A stretch of DNA of 64,000 nt from Acidovorax defluvii (GTDB taxonomy: Bacteria > Pseudomonadota > Gammaproteobacteria > Burkholderiales > Burkholderiaceae_C), in NCBI GenBank assembly GCA_003268905.1, contig QLTU01000019.1, forward strand, positions 17,638-81,637. Reading direction: 5' to 3'. Within the stretch, counting starts at the first letter, position 1, and every line of letters begins with the position of its first letter. The notes under the pieces were generated by a model, which saw only the letters and a list, made by a program, of their open reading frames with translations, was not told the origin of the DNA and made no database searches. The position numbers and the translations under genes were made by a program. This document shows positions 62,927 through 64,000 of the stretch, in pieces.

Positions 62927-63838
62927 ATGCTCGACTACACCGGACTCCAGGCCCTTGCGGCGGTGGTGCGCGAAGGCAGCTTCGAGCGGGCGGCCCGCAG
63001 ACTGCACATCACTCCCTCGGCAGTGTCGCAGCGCATCAAGCAGCTCGAAGAACGCACGGGCCAGGTGCTGGTGCTGCGTGGCACGCCCTGCACCGGCACG
63101 GATGCCGGGCGGCGGCTGTGCCTGCATGTGGAGCAGGTGGCGCTGCTCGAAAACGAACTGCGCCGCACCAACCCGGGCCTGATGCCCGACGGCCATGCCA
63201 CGCCCCCCACGCTCAAGCTGGCAGTGAACGCCGATTCGCTGTCCACCTGGTTCATGGATGCCATGGCGGCCTTCACCGCCGGGGGCAACGAACTGCTGGA
63301 CATCCGCATCGACGACCAGGACCATACAGCCCAGCGCATCAAGGAAGGCGAAGTGCTGGCCGCCGTCACGGCCAGTGCAGGCAGCATTGCGGGGTGCAAT
63401 ACCTGGCCGCTGGGGTCGGTGCGCTACGTGGCCGCGTCCAGCCCCGCGTTTGTGGCGCGGCATTTTGCGGACGGGGTCAGCGCCGAAGCCATTGGCCGCG
63501 CCCCCATGATGACCTTCGACCGCAAGGACCGCCTGCAGGAGCAATGGATGCAGCAGCAGGGGCTGGCCTCGCGCCACAACCCGCCCAAGCATTTTTTGCC
63601 GTCCAACAACGGCTTTGTGCGCGGCTGCGAGGTGGGCATGGGCTGGGGCATGCACCCCACGTCGCTGATCCAGCACCAGCTCGACGCCGGCACCTTGGTG
63701 GAGTTGCTGCCCGGCACCGGCATGGACATGCCGCTGTATTGGGTGCACGCCCGCTCGGCCCAGGCAGGCCTGGAGCGGCTGACCCAGTGTGTGATGGTGG
63801 CCGCACGCCAGTGGCTGGTGCCGACCAAGCCCACTTGA
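62927..63838 (+). CDS. argP: LysR-type regulator ArgP
   Basis: A protein of 303 aa. The helix-turn-helix starts MLDYTGLQALAAVVREGSFE, with RRLHITPSAVSQRIKQLEER as the recognition helix and the ArgP-specific VLVLRGTPCTGTDAGRRL after it. It is known as IciA or ArgP: it activates argO in response to arginine or lysine. It is divergent from argO across 70 AT-rich bases that probably hold the binding site. Confidence 0.92.
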   Translation: MLDYTGLQALAAVVREGSFERAARRLHITPSAVSQRIKQLEERTGQVLVLRGTPCTGTDAGRRLCLHVEQVALLENELRRTNPGLMPDGHATPPTLKLAVNADSLSTWFMDAMAAFTAGGNELLDIRIDDQDHTAQRIKEGEVLAAVTASAGSIAGCNTWPLGSVRYVAASSPAFVARHFADGVSAEAIGRAPMMTFDRKDRLQEQWMQQQGLASRHNPPKHFLPSNNGFVRGCEVGMGWGMHPTSLIQHQLDAGTLVELLPGTGMDMPLYWVHARSAQAGLERLTQCVMVAARQWLVPTKPT

Positions 63839-63851
63839 GCGCATTGAGCCA

Positions 63852-63905
63852 TCAAAAATAATAGCTGCTTGCGCTTACCAGTATTGGGCTGCAGTCCATT
63901 TTTAC
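63852..63905 (+). repeat. Dispersed AT-rich repeat, copy N
   Basis: ATCAAAAATAATAGCTGCTT, GCGCTTACCAGTATTGGGCT, GCAGTCCATT. The left half and dyad are clear. It lies downstream of argP, upstream of a gene that runs off the window. Confidence 0.75.
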
Positions 63906-63980
63906 GGCTCTCTTCCGTTTCGGGTGGAGCGCTACAGTTCAAAAAAATCTGTTGACACCCCCTGAACAGGAGCCGTTCCG

Positions 63981-64000
63981 ATGCAAGAAGCATTGTTTTG
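63981..64000 (+). CDS. Start of a gene running past the window end
   Basis: An ATG at 63981 has AGGAG 8 bases upstream and reads MQEALF before the window ends. Nothing can be said about its product. Confidence 0.45.

Overview
The window is a high-GC stretch of a beta-proteobacterial chromosome. It is most likely from a Comamonadaceae member close to Acidovorax. The evidence is the EPSP synthase/cytidylate kinase fusion, the EarP/EF-P(Arg32) pair, PHB genes with PhaR control, the Bug-type solute-binding proteins and the overall protein sequence character. It reads as ordinary core and catabolic chromosome: I see no phage, insertion sequence, CRISPR array or rRNA operon.

Layout. 1-5.6 kb: end of aroA-cmk, rpsA, ihfB, lapA-lapB and a ComEA-like protein. 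5.7-12.0 kb: a complete Mrp/Pha cation/proton antiporter operon (fused A+B, then C, D, E, F, G) with overlapping junctions. 12-25 kb: 5-oxoprolinase, fluoride channel, LOG-family protein, RmuC, a hydroxyacid dehydrogenase, a NhaD-type antiporter, PncB, a thioesterase and an HDAC-like deacetylase. 25.1 kb: phasin with two PhaR-type operators around its promoter. 25.8-28.0 kb: a visibly lower-GC island with exosortase H and its membrane partner, ending at tRNA-His. 28-34.5 kb: PpiD, tRNA-Val, HU, tartrate dehydrogenase, PgsA, UvrC. 34.6-40 kb: two Bug solute-binding genes (one broken by a nonsense codon), HMG-CoA lyase, a CoA-transferase and a divergent LysR. 40-44 kb: EarP next to its substrate EF-P, RimO, PhaR. 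44-50 kb: a broken glycine-zipper gene, tRNA-Val, RelA, a hydrolase, 3-hydroxybutyrate dehydrogenase and a SIMPL protein. 50-59.5 kb: OmpR/EnvZ, IspD/IspF, Mfd, small membrane proteins and SerB. 59.5-61.3 kb: NsrR divergent from an iron-sulfur repair protein and a truncated globin, a nitric-oxide-response module. 61.4-64 kb: a DUF1566 protein and the divergent ArgO/ArgP pair.

Three themes cut across the window. (1) A dispersed AT-rich repeat of about 50-65 bp with a conserved TAGCGCTT...AAGSGCTA dyad occurs about 15 times. It lies mostly between genes, but once in frame inside earP, once across the start and signal peptide of the SIMPL gene, and against the starts of rmuC and the oxoprolinase gene. 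It comes in two subtypes by left end. (2) A TGCTGCAYTGCAACA-type dyad lies at phaP (twice) and phaR, with a weaker match at the 3-hydroxybutyrate dehydrogenase gene, outlining a local PhaR regulon. (3) Two otherwise intact genes are each cut by a single in-frame stop codon. All family names come from reading the sequence without database searches.
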